Source: an uncultured Anaerolineales bacterium (lineage in GTDB: Bacteria > Chloroflexota > Anaerolineae > Anaerolineales > UBA6663). From it: 64,000 bases of DNA. Positions 56,645-64,000 of the stretch are shown here, in pieces (within the stretch, counting starts at the first letter, position 1; every line of letters begins with the position of its first letter). The translations under genes and the position numbers were made by a program. The notes under the pieces were generated by a model. It worked only from the letters and a program-made list of their open reading frames with translations, did not search any database and was not told the DNA's origin. The DNA lies in assembly GCA_937952305.1 (NCBI GenBank), contig CALFZO010000004.1:23183-87182 (forward strand), given 5' to 3'.

Positions 56645-58870
56645 ATGGACCTGCTCGCCGGCCTCAACCCCCAACAAACGCAAGCCGTCACCGCCGAGCC
56701 GGGGCCGACCTTGGTGCTGGCCGGGCCGGGCTCGGGCAAGACGCGCGTGCTCACCCAGCGCATCGCCTATCTGATCAACCATCTCGGCGTGGCGCCGTAC
56801 CGGATCCTGGCCGTCACCTTCACCAATAAGGCCGCCAACGAGATGAAGCAGCGCCTCCAGAACCTGCTGGGCGCGGACCTGCGCGGTCTGACGATCGGCA
56901 CCTTCCACTCGATTGGCGCGCGTTGGCTGAGGCGCGAGGCCCAGTACCTGGCGGTGACCCGCGACTTCGTCATCTTCGACACCAGCGACCAGGAAGCCCT
57001 GGTCAAGCAGGTCATCCAGGAGCTCAACCTGGACGACAAGAAGTTCCGGCCGTCGGCGCTGCTGGCCAAGATCAGCCACGCCAAGAACGAGCTGATCGGC
57101 CCGGACGAGTATCCGGCGCCCACCTACGCGGCTGAGATCCATAAGCGCGTCTACCAGCGCTACCAGGAACTGCTGGTGGCCAACAACGCCCTGGACTTTG
57201 ACGACCTGCTGATCTACGTGGTGCGCCTGTTCCGCGAACACCCGGACCTGCTGGCCAAGTACCAGCGCGCCTTCGACCATGTGCTGGTGGACGAGTTCCA
57301 GGACACCAACACGGTCCAGTACGCGCTGCTGCGCGAGCTGACGGCCGTCCGGCGCAACCTGTACGCCGTCGGCGATCCGGACCAGAGCGTGTACCGCTGG
57401 CGCGGCGCCGACTACCGCAACGTCCACAAGCTTAAAGAAGACTTCCGCGATCTGACCACGATCCTGCTCGAACAGAACTACCGCTCGACACAGTTGATCC
57501 TGGACGCGGCCATGGCCGTGATCGACAAGCACCCCGGCCGCACGCGCAAGCAGCTCTTCACCCAGCGCCGCGGCGGCGCCGCCATCTACGTCCTGGAGGC
57601 CTACAACGAGGACGAGGAGGCGCGCTACGTGGTGGACGCCATCACGCAGTTGAACGCCGAGGGCCGCTACCAGCTCGGCGATTTCGCCGTGATGTACCGG
57701 ACCAACGCCCAATCCCGGGCGGTGGAAGAGGCCTTCGTCCGGGCGCGTCTGCCGTACAAGCTGGTGGGCGCCCAGCGCTTCTACGGCCGCAAGGAGATCA
57801 AGGACTTGCTGGCCTACCTGCGCCTGGTCCACAACCCGGCCGACTCGGTCAGCTTGCTGCGCGTGATCAACACCCCGGCGCGCGGCATCGGCGCCAAGAC
57901 GCTGGAACTGCTGCAGGAGACGGCCCGCGGCGCCGGGCTGACCGCGGCCGACGTGGTGCGTGACCTGGGCGAGGCCGGCCCGAAGTCCGTGTATGCGCCG
58001 CGCTTCGGGGCCAAGGCCGCGGCGGCGCTGGCCAACTTCGGCCTGATGTTGCAGCACTGGACAAGCGCGCGCGCCGAGCTCTCAGTGGTCCAGCTGATGG
58101 ACACCATCCTCGAGCGCATCGGCTACCGCGATTTCCTGACCGACGGCACCGAGGAGGGCGACGAGCGCTGGGCCAACGTGCTGGAACTGCGCGGCGTGGC
58201 TCAGGAGTTCGGCGAGGCCGGGCTGAGCGATTTTCTCCAGGAGGTGGCCCTGGTCTCAGATCAGGATACCGTCTCCGAGGAGGGCAAGGCCCCGATCCTG
58301 CTGACCCTGCACGCCGCCAAGGGCCTGGAATTCCCGGTGGTCTTCATCGTGGGCCTGGACGAGGGCGTGCTGCCGCACCAGCGCTCGTTCGAGGACCCGG
58401 AGGCCATGCACGAGGAGCGCCGGCTGATGTACGTGGGCATGACGCGCGCCAAGGATCAACTGTACCTGCTGCGCGCCTTCCGCCGCTCGTTGTACGGCGA
58501 TGCCTCCGTCAGCGAGGCCTCGCGTTTCCTGTTCGATATCCCCGACCGCCTTCTGGCCGGCCAGAAGCCGCACAAGCAAATACGCGCGTCCGAGGCCTAT
58601 CAACGCCAGACGACCTGGGACACACCGGCGCGCGGCCGGTCGGTGAACCTGAGCGGCGGCGCGGCCACGCCCAAACCGTCGGCCCGACCGTCGGGCGGGG
58701 AGGCGCGCTACCGCACCGGCCAGCGCGTCAAGCACGCCTCGTTCGGCGAGGGCATCGTCATCGAGAGCCGCGGCCGCGGCGATGACGAGGAAGTGACGGT
58801 GGCCTTCGAAGCGGTCGGGATCAAGCGGCTGCTGGCCAGCGCCGCCAACCTGCAGCTCCTCCAGGGCTGA
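56645..58870 (+). CDS. pcrA: UvrD/PcrA-type DNA helicase
   Basis: 741 residues, an SF1A helicase that moves 3' to 5' on ssDNA. Walker A AGPGSGKTR (26-34), motif Ia VTFTNKAANEMKQRL, Walker B VDEFQDTN, motif III VGDPDQSVYRWRGAD, motif IV LEQNYRST, motif V LTLHAAKGLEFPVVF and motif VI EERRLMYVGMTRAKDQL. The C-terminal tudor-like domain that binds RNA polymerase in PcrA/UvrD is present (TGQRVKHASFGEGIVIE). Length and tail fit PcrA of Gram-positives. Its stop overlaps a candidate CTG-initiated small gene. Confidence 0.96.
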   Translation: MDLLAGLNPQQTQAVTAEPGPTLVLAGPGSGKTRVLTQRIAYLINHLGVAPYRILAVTFTNKAANEMKQRLQNLLGADLRGLTIGTFHSIGARWLRREAQYLAVTRDFVIFDTSDQEALVKQVIQELNLDDKKFRPSALLAKISHAKNELIGPDEYPAPTYAAEIHKRVYQRYQELLVANNALDFDDLLIYVVRLFREHPDLLAKYQRAFDHVLVDEFQDTNTVQYALLRELTAVRRNLYAVGDPDQSVYRWRGADYRNVHKLKEDFRDLTTILLEQNYRSTQLILDAAMAVIDKHPGRTRKQLFTQRRGGAAIYVLEAYNEDEEARYVVDAITQLNAEGRYQLGDFAVMYRTNAQSRAVEEAFVRARLPYKLVGAQRFYGRKEIKDLLAYLRLVHNPADSVSLLRVINTPARGIGAKTLELLQETARGAGLTAADVVRDLGEAGPKSVYAPRFGAKAAAALANFGLMLQHWTSARAELSVVQLMDTILERIGYRDFLTDGTEEGDERWANVLELRGVAQEFGEAGLSDFLQEVALVSDQDTVSEEGKAPILLTLHAAKGLEFPVVFIVGLDEGVLPHQRSFEDPEAMHEERRLMYVGMTRAKDQLYLLRAFRRSLYGDASVSEASRFLFDIPDRLLAGQKPHKQIRASEAYQRQTTWDTPARGRSVNLSGGAATPKPSARPSGGEARYRTGQRVKHASFGEGIVIESRGRGDDEEVTVAFEAVGIKRLLASAANLQLLQG

Positions 58871-59043
58871 GCGCGGCGCCGGCCCCTGTCGCGCGCATCG
58901 TCTATCACCGCCGGGATCCTCAGCGCGGCGACGAGTATCACCTGACCGACCTGTTCCGGGGTGGGTGGGTCACGCCTGACGGCCCGTTCCACGAGCTTGA
59001 CTGGGACGCGTTCCGGGCGGCGGGCCAGGCCGACGCGCTATAA
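58867..59043 (+). CDS. Candidate small protein with CTG start coupled to pcrA
   Basis: An open frame of 58 codons begins at CTG 58867, overlapping the pcrA stop as CTGA, and ends with TAA at 59043. No ATG, GTG or TTG occurs in it or between the preceding in-frame stop (58783) and this point. Codons end almost always in G or C, and the product (SAAPAPVARIVYHRRDPQRG, then DEYHLTDLFRGGWVTPDGPF) looks like a real globular protein. CTG initiation is rare but known. Alternatives are a pseudogene that lost its start or a chance open frame. I do not recognise the family. Confidence 0.5.
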   Translation: MSAAPAPVARIVYHRRDPQRGDEYHLTDLFRGGWVTPDGPFHELDWDAFRAAGQADAL

Positions 59044-59044
59044 T
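59039..59044 (+). promoter_or_regulatory. -10 box for the J-domain gene
   Basis: Perfect TATAAT at 59039-59044, embedded in the last codons of the small ORF. The +1 near 59051 would leave a 5' leader of about 11 nt before the ATG at 59062. The -35 is weak. Confidence 0.5.
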
Positions 59045-59061
59045 TCCTGGCGTCAACGGTC

Positions 59062-59580
59062 ATGCAAAACTTCAACCCCTACGAGGTGCTCGGCCTGCCG
59101 CCGGGCGCCACGGACGACGAGATCCGCGCCGCCTACCGCCGGCGCGCGGCCCTGGTCCACCCGGATCGGCAGCCGCCGGCGCTGAAGGCCTGGGCGCTGG
59201 AGGAGATGACGCGCCTCAACCAGGCGCGCGATGTCTTGATGGATCCGGTCCGGCGCGCGCGCCTGGCGGCGCTGGCGGCCCGCCTGCGTTACGCGGAGGC
59301 GGCCAGCGCGCGCGCCCAGAGCCAGGCCCGGCCGCCAACCGGCTGGGAAGAGCAAGTGCGCGCGCGGCGCCGCGCCTACCGCCTGCGCCAGACCGTGACC
59401 GGGCTGGCGACGCTGGCCGCCTGCGTGCTGTTTGGCCTGCTGGCGCTGGCCGCGCCGGCCACGGCGCTGGCGCTGGGGCGCGTGGCCGCCGGGGTGGTGG
59501 CGTTCGGTCTGGCCTTGGCCGGCCCGCTCGTGGTGACGCTGCTCCTGGCCTTCATCGTCCTCTCTCTCTGGAAATCCTGA
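59062..59580 (+). CDS. Membrane-anchored J-domain protein
   Basis: 172 residues. An N-terminal J domain (about 5-70) contains NPYEVLGLPPGATDDEIRAAYRRRAALVHPDRQ, with the HPD tripeptide that stimulates DnaK ATPase, and LNQARDVLMDP. A basic linker is followed by two hydrophobic helices (TVTGLATLAACVLFGLLALAAP and VAFGLALAGPLVVTLLLAFIVLSLW). It lacks the Gly/Phe and zinc regions of DnaJ, so it is a class III co-chaperone at the membrane. The stop overlaps the next gene start (TGATG). Confidence 0.9.
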   Translation: MQNFNPYEVLGLPPGATDDEIRAAYRRRAALVHPDRQPPALKAWALEEMTRLNQARDVLMDPVRRARLAALAARLRYAEAASARAQSQARPPTGWEEQVRARRRAYRLRQTVTGLATLAACVLFGLLALAAPATALALGRVAAGVVAFGLALAGPLVVTLLLAFIVLSLWKS

Positions 59581-60716
59581 TGCACGTCGTCCTCAACGGC
59601 TGGTTCCTGGCCACGGAGCGCAACGCGCACACGGGCACCGGCCAGTATCTGCGCGCCCTGCTGGAGCAGTTGCCGCGGGTGGCGCCGCAGCACACGCTGA
59701 CCGTGGTCGTGCCGGGTCCGGCTGTGTCCGTGCCGCCCGGCGTGCGCGTCCAGGCCGTGCCCTGCGGGGCCGGCCACCTGGCCAAGGTTTGGTTCGAGCA
59801 GCGCCTGTTTCCGCAGGCGTGCCGGGACCTAAAGGCCGACCTGGCGCACGTGCCTTACTGGGCGCCGCCGCTGGCCGCGCCGGTCCCGCTCGTCGTCACC
59901 GTGCATGACCTCATCCCGCTGCTCCTGCCGGAATATCGCGGCGGCCCGCTGGTGCGCGCGTACACGGCCCTGGCGGCGGCGGGCACGCCTGGCGCTACCC
60001 TGGTGCTGACCGACTCGGAGGCGTCCCGGGCCGACCTGGTACAGCGGCTTGGCCTGCCGGAGGCGCGCGTGCGGCGCGTATACCTGGCGGCCGGCCCGCA
60101 ATACACGCCGCAGAACGATTGGCGCGCGGATGAGGCGGTCCGCGCCCGCTACGGCCTGCCGGAGGCCTACGTCCTCTACCTGGGCGGCTTCGACGTGCGC
60201 AAGAACGTGCGCGCCTTGCTGAGCGCCTGGACCTGGGCGGCCGGCTCCATCGGCGAGGCGTACCCGCTCGTCATCGCCGGCGCGCTGCCGCAGCCGGACG
60301 GCCGGTTGTTCGAGGACTATCCGGCGCTGGCCGCACAGTTCGGCGTCGCCGACAGTGTGCGCTTCATCGGGGCGGTGGCCGAGGCCGACAAGCCGGCCGT
60401 GTACCGGGGCGCGGCCGCCTTCGTCTATCCCTCGCGCTACGAGGGCTTCGGCCTGCCGCCGCTGGAGGCCATGGCCTGCGGCGTGCCAGTCCTCACCACC
60501 GCGGCCGGCTCGATTGGTGAAGTGGTGGGCGAGGCGGCCTTCCTGATCGACCCCGAGGATACGCGCAAGTTTGGGGCCGGCCTGATCACGTGCGTGATCG
60601 AGCCGAGCGTCGCGGACCACCTTAAGGCGCGCGGCCTGGAACGCGCACGCCTGTTCAGCTGGGAGCGCACCGCGCGGGAGACGGCGGCGGCCTATGAGTC
60701 GGTCGTCAGCCACTGA
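59580..60716 (+). CDS. GT4-family glycosyltransferase
   Basis: 378 residues. NARVHTGTGQYLRALL-like N-terminal segment (NAHTGTGQYLRALLEQLP), LVVTVHDLIPLLLPEYRG, LVLTDSEASRADLVQRLG, then donor domain YVLYLGGFDVRKNVRALLSAW, RFIGAVAEADKPAVYRGAAAFVYPSRYEGFGLPPLEAMACGVPVLTT. It is a mannosyltransferase-like GT4 enzyme similar in outline to the one at 22454. It is coupled to the J-domain gene and overlaps the DUF2723 gene by 23 nt. Confidence 0.92.
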   Translation: MHVVLNGWFLATERNAHTGTGQYLRALLEQLPRVAPQHTLTVVVPGPAVSVPPGVRVQAVPCGAGHLAKVWFEQRLFPQACRDLKADLAHVPYWAPPLAAPVPLVVTVHDLIPLLLPEYRGGPLVRAYTALAAAGTPGATLVLTDSEASRADLVQRLGLPEARVRRVYLAAGPQYTPQNDWRADEAVRARYGLPEAYVLYLGGFDVRKNVRALLSAWTWAAGSIGEAYPLVIAGALPQPDGRLFEDYPALAAQFGVADSVRFIGAVAEADKPAVYRGAAAFVYPSRYEGFGLPPLEAMACGVPVLTTAAGSIGEVVGEAAFLIDPEDTRKFGAGLITCVIEPSVADHLKARGLERARLFSWERTARETAAAYESVVSH

Positions 60717-63249
60717 GGCGCGGCCCGGCGGCGCGGCCGGGCTGGGCGAACTGGCCGTGGGGCTGGGCGCGCTGCTGGCCTATGGCGCGACCCTGGCGCC
60801 GGGCCTGCTGCCGGCGGACGCCGGCGAGTACCAGGTGGTGGGCGCGCTGCTGGGGGTGGCGCATCCGCCCGGCTTTGCGCTGTACACCCTCCTCAGTTGG
60901 CTCATAACCCGCTGGCCCGGCCTGGCCCCGGCCCTGGCCATCAACGCGCTGTCGGCGGTGATGGCGGCGGCGACGTTGATGCTGGTGACCCGCGCGGTGC
61001 GCGTCTGGACCGGCGCGCCTGGGGCGGGGCTGCTCGCGGCGCTGGTGCTGGCGGCCGCCACCACCTTTTGGGCGCAGGCGACGACGGCCAACATCCGCAT
61101 GTTCACGGCCCTGGCGGTGGCGCTGGCCCTGGCCGCGCTGGCCGAGTATCAGCGGGCGTTGCGCCAGAAAACACCGGCCGCCGGACCGCTGGCGCTGACG
61201 GCGCTGGCGCTGGGCCTGGCCGTCTCCCACCACGGCTCCACGGTCTTCCTGGCGGCCGCGCTGGGCGTGTACGCGCTGATCCTGGACCCGCGTGTCCTGC
61301 GCCGGCCGTGGCCGCTGCTGGCCGGCCTGCTCCCATTTTTGGCCTGGCTGTACTTCCCGCTGCGCGCCGGCGCTTTTGGTTCGCCGGCCAATGCGCGGAC
61401 CTGGGCGGGCTTCCTGGACCAGATCCTGGCGCGCGGCTGGAGCGGTGACATGCTGGCCTTCGCCACGCCGGAGGCGCTGCCGGAACGCCTGCGCGTCCTG
61501 GGCGTGCTGTTGGCGTTCCAGTGGTCTTGGGTGCTGCTGGGCCTGATCGCGCTGGGGGCTGTGCTCCTGGTCCGCCGGGAGCGCGGCCTCGGCGCGGCTC
61601 TGCTGACGGCCGGCGGCCTGCAGGTGTTCATCGCCATCACCTATCGCGCGCCGCAGACCAGCGAGTATTTGCTGCCGGCCTACGTGGTGATGGCGGTGTG
61701 GGCGGGTTGCGGGGGTGTGGTGCTGTTCCGGCTGCCGGAGGCCAGCGATCTGGCGCCGGGGCTGCCGGCGGACCAGCCGCCGCGGCTGCGGCCCGGCCGC
61801 GCCTGGCGTTACGGCCTGGGCTTTGCGGTGGTGGTGACGGCGTTGGCGGCCGCGGCCGCGCAATTGTCGGCGCTGTGGCCGGCTTATCGCGCGCTGGCGC
61901 AGGATGAGTCGACGCGCACCTACGCCGAGTCGCTCCTGCGGGACGCGCCGCCGAATGCGCTCGTCTTGGCCAACTGGCATTGGATCACGCCGCTCTGGTA
62001 TCTGCGCGAAGTCGAGGGCCAGCGCCCCGATGTCGAGGTGCGCTATGTGGTGCCGCGCGGCGCCTCTTACGCCCAGAACTGGGTCGCCGAGATCGCGGCC
62101 GCCCTGCCGGAGCGCCCCGTGATCGTGACCAGCTTCTTCAAGCCGGAATATGCGGCGGCCGGTTATCGCTTTTCGCCGCTGGGTTTGGCCTGGGAGGCAC
62201 AGGCTGCGCCGCGCTTGACCGCGCCGGACGGACTGAGCGGCGGCCAGAGCTTCGATGCCGTGGCGCTGCTCGGCTTTCAGTTTGAGACGGCGTCCAGCCA
62301 GCCGGCCGACGGTGAAATCGCCGGGCGCGTCGCCTGGCGCGTGGCCGGCCCGCCGCGCGACCTAAGCTTCTTCGTGCACCTGATCGGGCCGGATGGCCGC
62401 CTGTACGGCCAGCAGGACGTGAGTTACTCGGCCGGCCGCTACGTGGAAGGCGAGGTGCTGCTCGACCGGTTCACGCTGGCGCCGCTGCCGGAGGCCGGGC
62501 CGGGCGAGTATGTCCTGGTGGCCGGGGCTTACCAACCGGACGGCACGCGCCTGGCTGAGGCGCAGTTGGGCACGGTGACCCTGACGCCGCGCGCCACACC
62601 GCCGCCGACGGCCCACCCGTTGCGCCGCGCCTTCGGCGCCGCCACCTTGGTGGGCTGGGACGTGGACCGCACCTTGCCGGACAGCCAGCGCCTGTGGCTG
62701 CACTGGCAGCTGGCGGTCCAGCCCGCCGACGTGATCTGGCAAGGGACGACCTTCGCGCTGCCGGCCGGCCCCGGCTACCTGTCCACGGCCCTCGACCTGC
62801 CGCCGGAGCAGGTGCTGACCGGGCTGGCGTCCGCCCTGGCGCCAGCGCGGCCGGACGCGCGCTACGTGCCCTTCGGCCGGGACCTGGTGCTGGCGCAGGC
62901 GGCCGTGACGCGTGACCGGGGGCGCGTGATCGTCGAAGTCACTTATCTGGCCGCGCGCCCAATCACGCGCGACCTGGTGGTGAAGGTCGATCTGGTAGGG
63001 GCGGGCTGGCGCGTCCAGGCGGACGCCGTGCCGGTGGGCGGCGCGCTGCCCACGCTCAAGTGGGTCACGGGCAGCGTGATCCATGACCGCTATGAGCTGA
63101 CCCTCCCGGCCGAGGCGCCGGCCGGGCCGGTCCAGGTGGTGCTGGGCTGGTATGATGGCTTCACTCAGCAGGACCTGCCGATCCTGGACCCACGCCTGGC
63201 CCAACTTGGCCCCACAGTGACCCTGGCGACTGTGGAGGTACGGCCCTGA
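60694..63249 (+). CDS. DUF2723 membrane protein (protein O-mannosyltransferase-like)
   Basis: 851 residues. The first 400 residues hold about 10 membrane helices and the DUF2723 signature: YGATLAPGLLPADAGEYQVVGALLGVAHPPGFALYTLLSWL with the acidic DAGE and the HPPG motif, then ATTFWAQATTANIRMFTAL and VSHHGSTVFL. This fits GT-C-type enzymes that use lipid-linked sugars outside the membrane. The C-terminal 440 residues form an extracytoplasmic region with tandem beta domains (WRVAGPPRDLSFFVHLIGPDGRLYGQQDV), also seen in carbohydrate-binding modules. It overlaps the upstream glycosyltransferase gene, suggesting cooperation in surface glycosylation. Confidence 0.87.
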   Translation: MSRSSATEARPGGAAGLGELAVGLGALLAYGATLAPGLLPADAGEYQVVGALLGVAHPPGFALYTLLSWLITRWPGLAPALAINALSAVMAAATLMLVTRAVRVWTGAPGAGLLAALVLAAATTFWAQATTANIRMFTALAVALALAALAEYQRALRQKTPAAGPLALTALALGLAVSHHGSTVFLAAALGVYALILDPRVLRRPWPLLAGLLPFLAWLYFPLRAGAFGSPANARTWAGFLDQILARGWSGDMLAFATPEALPERLRVLGVLLAFQWSWVLLGLIALGAVLLVRRERGLGAALLTAGGLQVFIAITYRAPQTSEYLLPAYVVMAVWAGCGGVVLFRLPEASDLAPGLPADQPPRLRPGRAWRYGLGFAVVVTALAAAAAQLSALWPAYRALAQDESTRTYAESLLRDAPPNALVLANWHWITPLWYLREVEGQRPDVEVRYVVPRGASYAQNWVAEIAAALPERPVIVTSFFKPEYAAAGYRFSPLGLAWEAQAAPRLTAPDGLSGGQSFDAVALLGFQFETASSQPADGEIAGRVAWRVAGPPRDLSFFVHLIGPDGRLYGQQDVSYSAGRYVEGEVLLDRFTLAPLPEAGPGEYVLVAGAYQPDGTRLAEAQLGTVTLTPRATPPPTAHPLRRAFGAATLVGWDVDRTLPDSQRLWLHWQLAVQPADVIWQGTTFALPAGPGYLSTALDLPPEQVLTGLASALAPARPDARYVPFGRDLVLAQAAVTRDRGRVIVEVTYLAARPITRDLVVKVDLVGAGWRVQADAVPVGGALPTLKWVTGSVIHDRYELTLPAEAPAGPVQVVLGWYDGFTQQDLPILDPRLAQLGPTVTLATVEVRP

Positions 63250-63283
63250 TTGGGCCGGCCTCCTTCCACTCCCAAGAGCAACC

Positions 63284-64000
63284 ATGCCCATCGCCCAACA
63301 CCCCACCCGCATCTACCGCAACCGCGGCGTCGTCATCACCCTGGCCCCGATGTATGAAGAGTTGCGGCATCAGAGCTTGGCCGCGGTCGAGCCGCTGTGG
63401 GCCCAATACCCCAAGGCGCACCAGCTGTGGGACCTGCTCAGCGCCGACCCGGAGGCCATCGCCAATTGGGACATGGCCGACTACCTGACGACCAACAAGC
63501 TCAACTATAACGACCACGGCATGACGCACGCCCTCATCGCGGCGGCCAACGCCGTGCGGATATTCGACCTGCTGGTCCAGGCCGGCGTCCAGCCGGATGT
63601 GGTCTCGTCCGGCGCCGGCGACGTGGACGACGCCTGCCTGGTGGTGGCGGCGGCCACGCTGCTGCACGACATCGGCAACCAGGTGCACCGCAAGCATCAC
63701 GAGATGCTGGGCATCGGCCTGGCGCTGCCGATCCTGGATCGGCTGATGCCGGCCATCTACCCCGATGTGCAGAACCGCGTGCAGCTGCGCGCCTTCATCC
63801 TGCACGCCATCCTCTCGCACGACTTCGACCCGCCGCCGCTGACGTTCGAGGCGGGCGTGGTGGCGGTGGCTGACGGCACCGACGTGACCAAGGGGCGCGG
63901 GCGCAAGGCCTTCGATCTGGGCAAGGTGGACATCCACTCAGTCTCGGCGCTGGCCATCGACGAAGTGTCCATCAGCCGCGGCGAGCAGCATCCGGCGACG
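63284..64000 (+). CDS. HD-domain phosphohydrolase, 3' end outside the window
   Basis: 239 residues are visible; the frame is open to the right edge. The ATG at 63284 lies 34 bp after the DUF2723 stop. The HD-superfamily metal site is clear: His78 in YNDHGMTHA, His128-Asp129 in LLHDIGNQVHRKHHE with further His138/139, and LSHDF later. A ring of HD proteins includes dNTPases, phosphodiesterases and nucleotidases; this N-terminal region (RNRGVVITLAPMYEEL) does not let me choose among them. The C-terminal segment read so far (VAVADGTDVTKGRGR) is typical of HD hydrolases found in archaea and Chloroflexota. Confidence 0.85.
   Translation, partial: MPIAQHPTRIYRNRGVVITLAPMYEELRHQSLAAVEPLWAQYPKAHQLWDLLSADPEAIANWDMADYLTTNKLNYNDHGMTHALIAAANAVRIFDLLVQAGVQPDVVSSGAGDVDDACLVVAAATLLHDIGNQVHRKHHEMLGIGLALPILDRLMPAIYPDVQNRVQLRAFILHAILSHDFDPPPLTFEAGVVAVADGTDVTKGRGRKAFDLGKVDIHSVSALAIDEVSISRGEQHPAT

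Noticed and set aside
1..64000. tRNA, rRNA, CRISPR, prophage or insertion sequence
   Set aside because: No cloverleaf T-loop signature in the gaps, no direct-repeat arrays and no transposase, integrase or phage structural genes were seen. A tRNAscan or Infernal run would be decisive.

Overview
The window is 64 kb of GC-rich, densely packed bacterial chromosome with no phage, transposase, CRISPR array, rRNA or recognisable tRNA. The gene set, protein styles and codon use (extreme GC at third positions, GTG, TTG, ATT and probably CTG starts) fit a Chloroflexota bacterium of the Anaerolineae type. That is an inference from gene content, not a placement.

Layout. 0-5 kb: a carbohydrate island with a truncated uroporphyrinogen-decarboxylase-family gene, a LacI regulator with two abutting perfect 14-bp operators, an FGGY sugar/polyol kinase and a gamma-glutamyltransferase. 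5-11 kb: a complete branched-chain amino-acid ABC importer (binding lipoprotein, two permeases, two ATPases). 11-20 kb: a TPR/MshEN-like protein, DUF1232, a MarR-MFS pair, then minus-strand housekeeping genes (rimO, a RodZ-like gene, rplI, rimI, an SPFH protein, a zinc-ribbon/TPR membrane protein). 20-25 kb: a plus-strand run with a CopD-like protein, a Cys-rich protein, a CcrM-type DNA adenine methyltransferase with RAMA domain, a LiaF-like membrane protein, two glycosyltransferases, and a class I cyclic-di-GMP riboswitch directly ahead of a secreted sortase-like protein. 25-37 kb: mutS2, then a possible cyclic-nucleotide module: a class III cyclase-like/SRPBCC protein upstream of a transporter-HEAT-cNMP-binding fusion, a transglutaminase membrane protein, and an alpha/beta-hydrolase fused to a second cNMP-binding domain.

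37-48.7 kb: galE, a LysM secreted protein, chrA, a Fur/PerR-type regulator with a perfect consensus promoter and long palindromic operator driving a P1B-4 metal ATPase, a NatAB-like exporter, an rRNA methyltransferase of the SpoU family, a macro-domain protein and the infC-rpmI-rplT operon, where infC starts at ATT. 48.8-64 kb: an SxxK-type asparaginase, a degenerate metallo-beta-lactamase-fold protein, a response regulator/GNAT/histidine kinase operon, two deoxynucleoside kinases bracketing a nucleotidyltransferase, pcrA/uvrD with a coupled small ORF, a membrane J-domain protein, a glycosyltransferase, a DUF2723 membrane protein and a truncated HD-domain protein.

Cross-cutting signals. Several genes carry an extended -10 (TGC followed by TANAAT) or a -10 ending 6-9 nt before the start codon, which implies leaderless mRNAs. 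A roughly 92-bp imperfect palindromic repeat occurs twice, with a third decayed inverted copy. Two nucleotide second-messenger systems are visible: c-di-GMP (riboswitch, possible MshEN domain) and cNMP (cyclase-like protein, two binding domains with intact phosphate-binding motifs).
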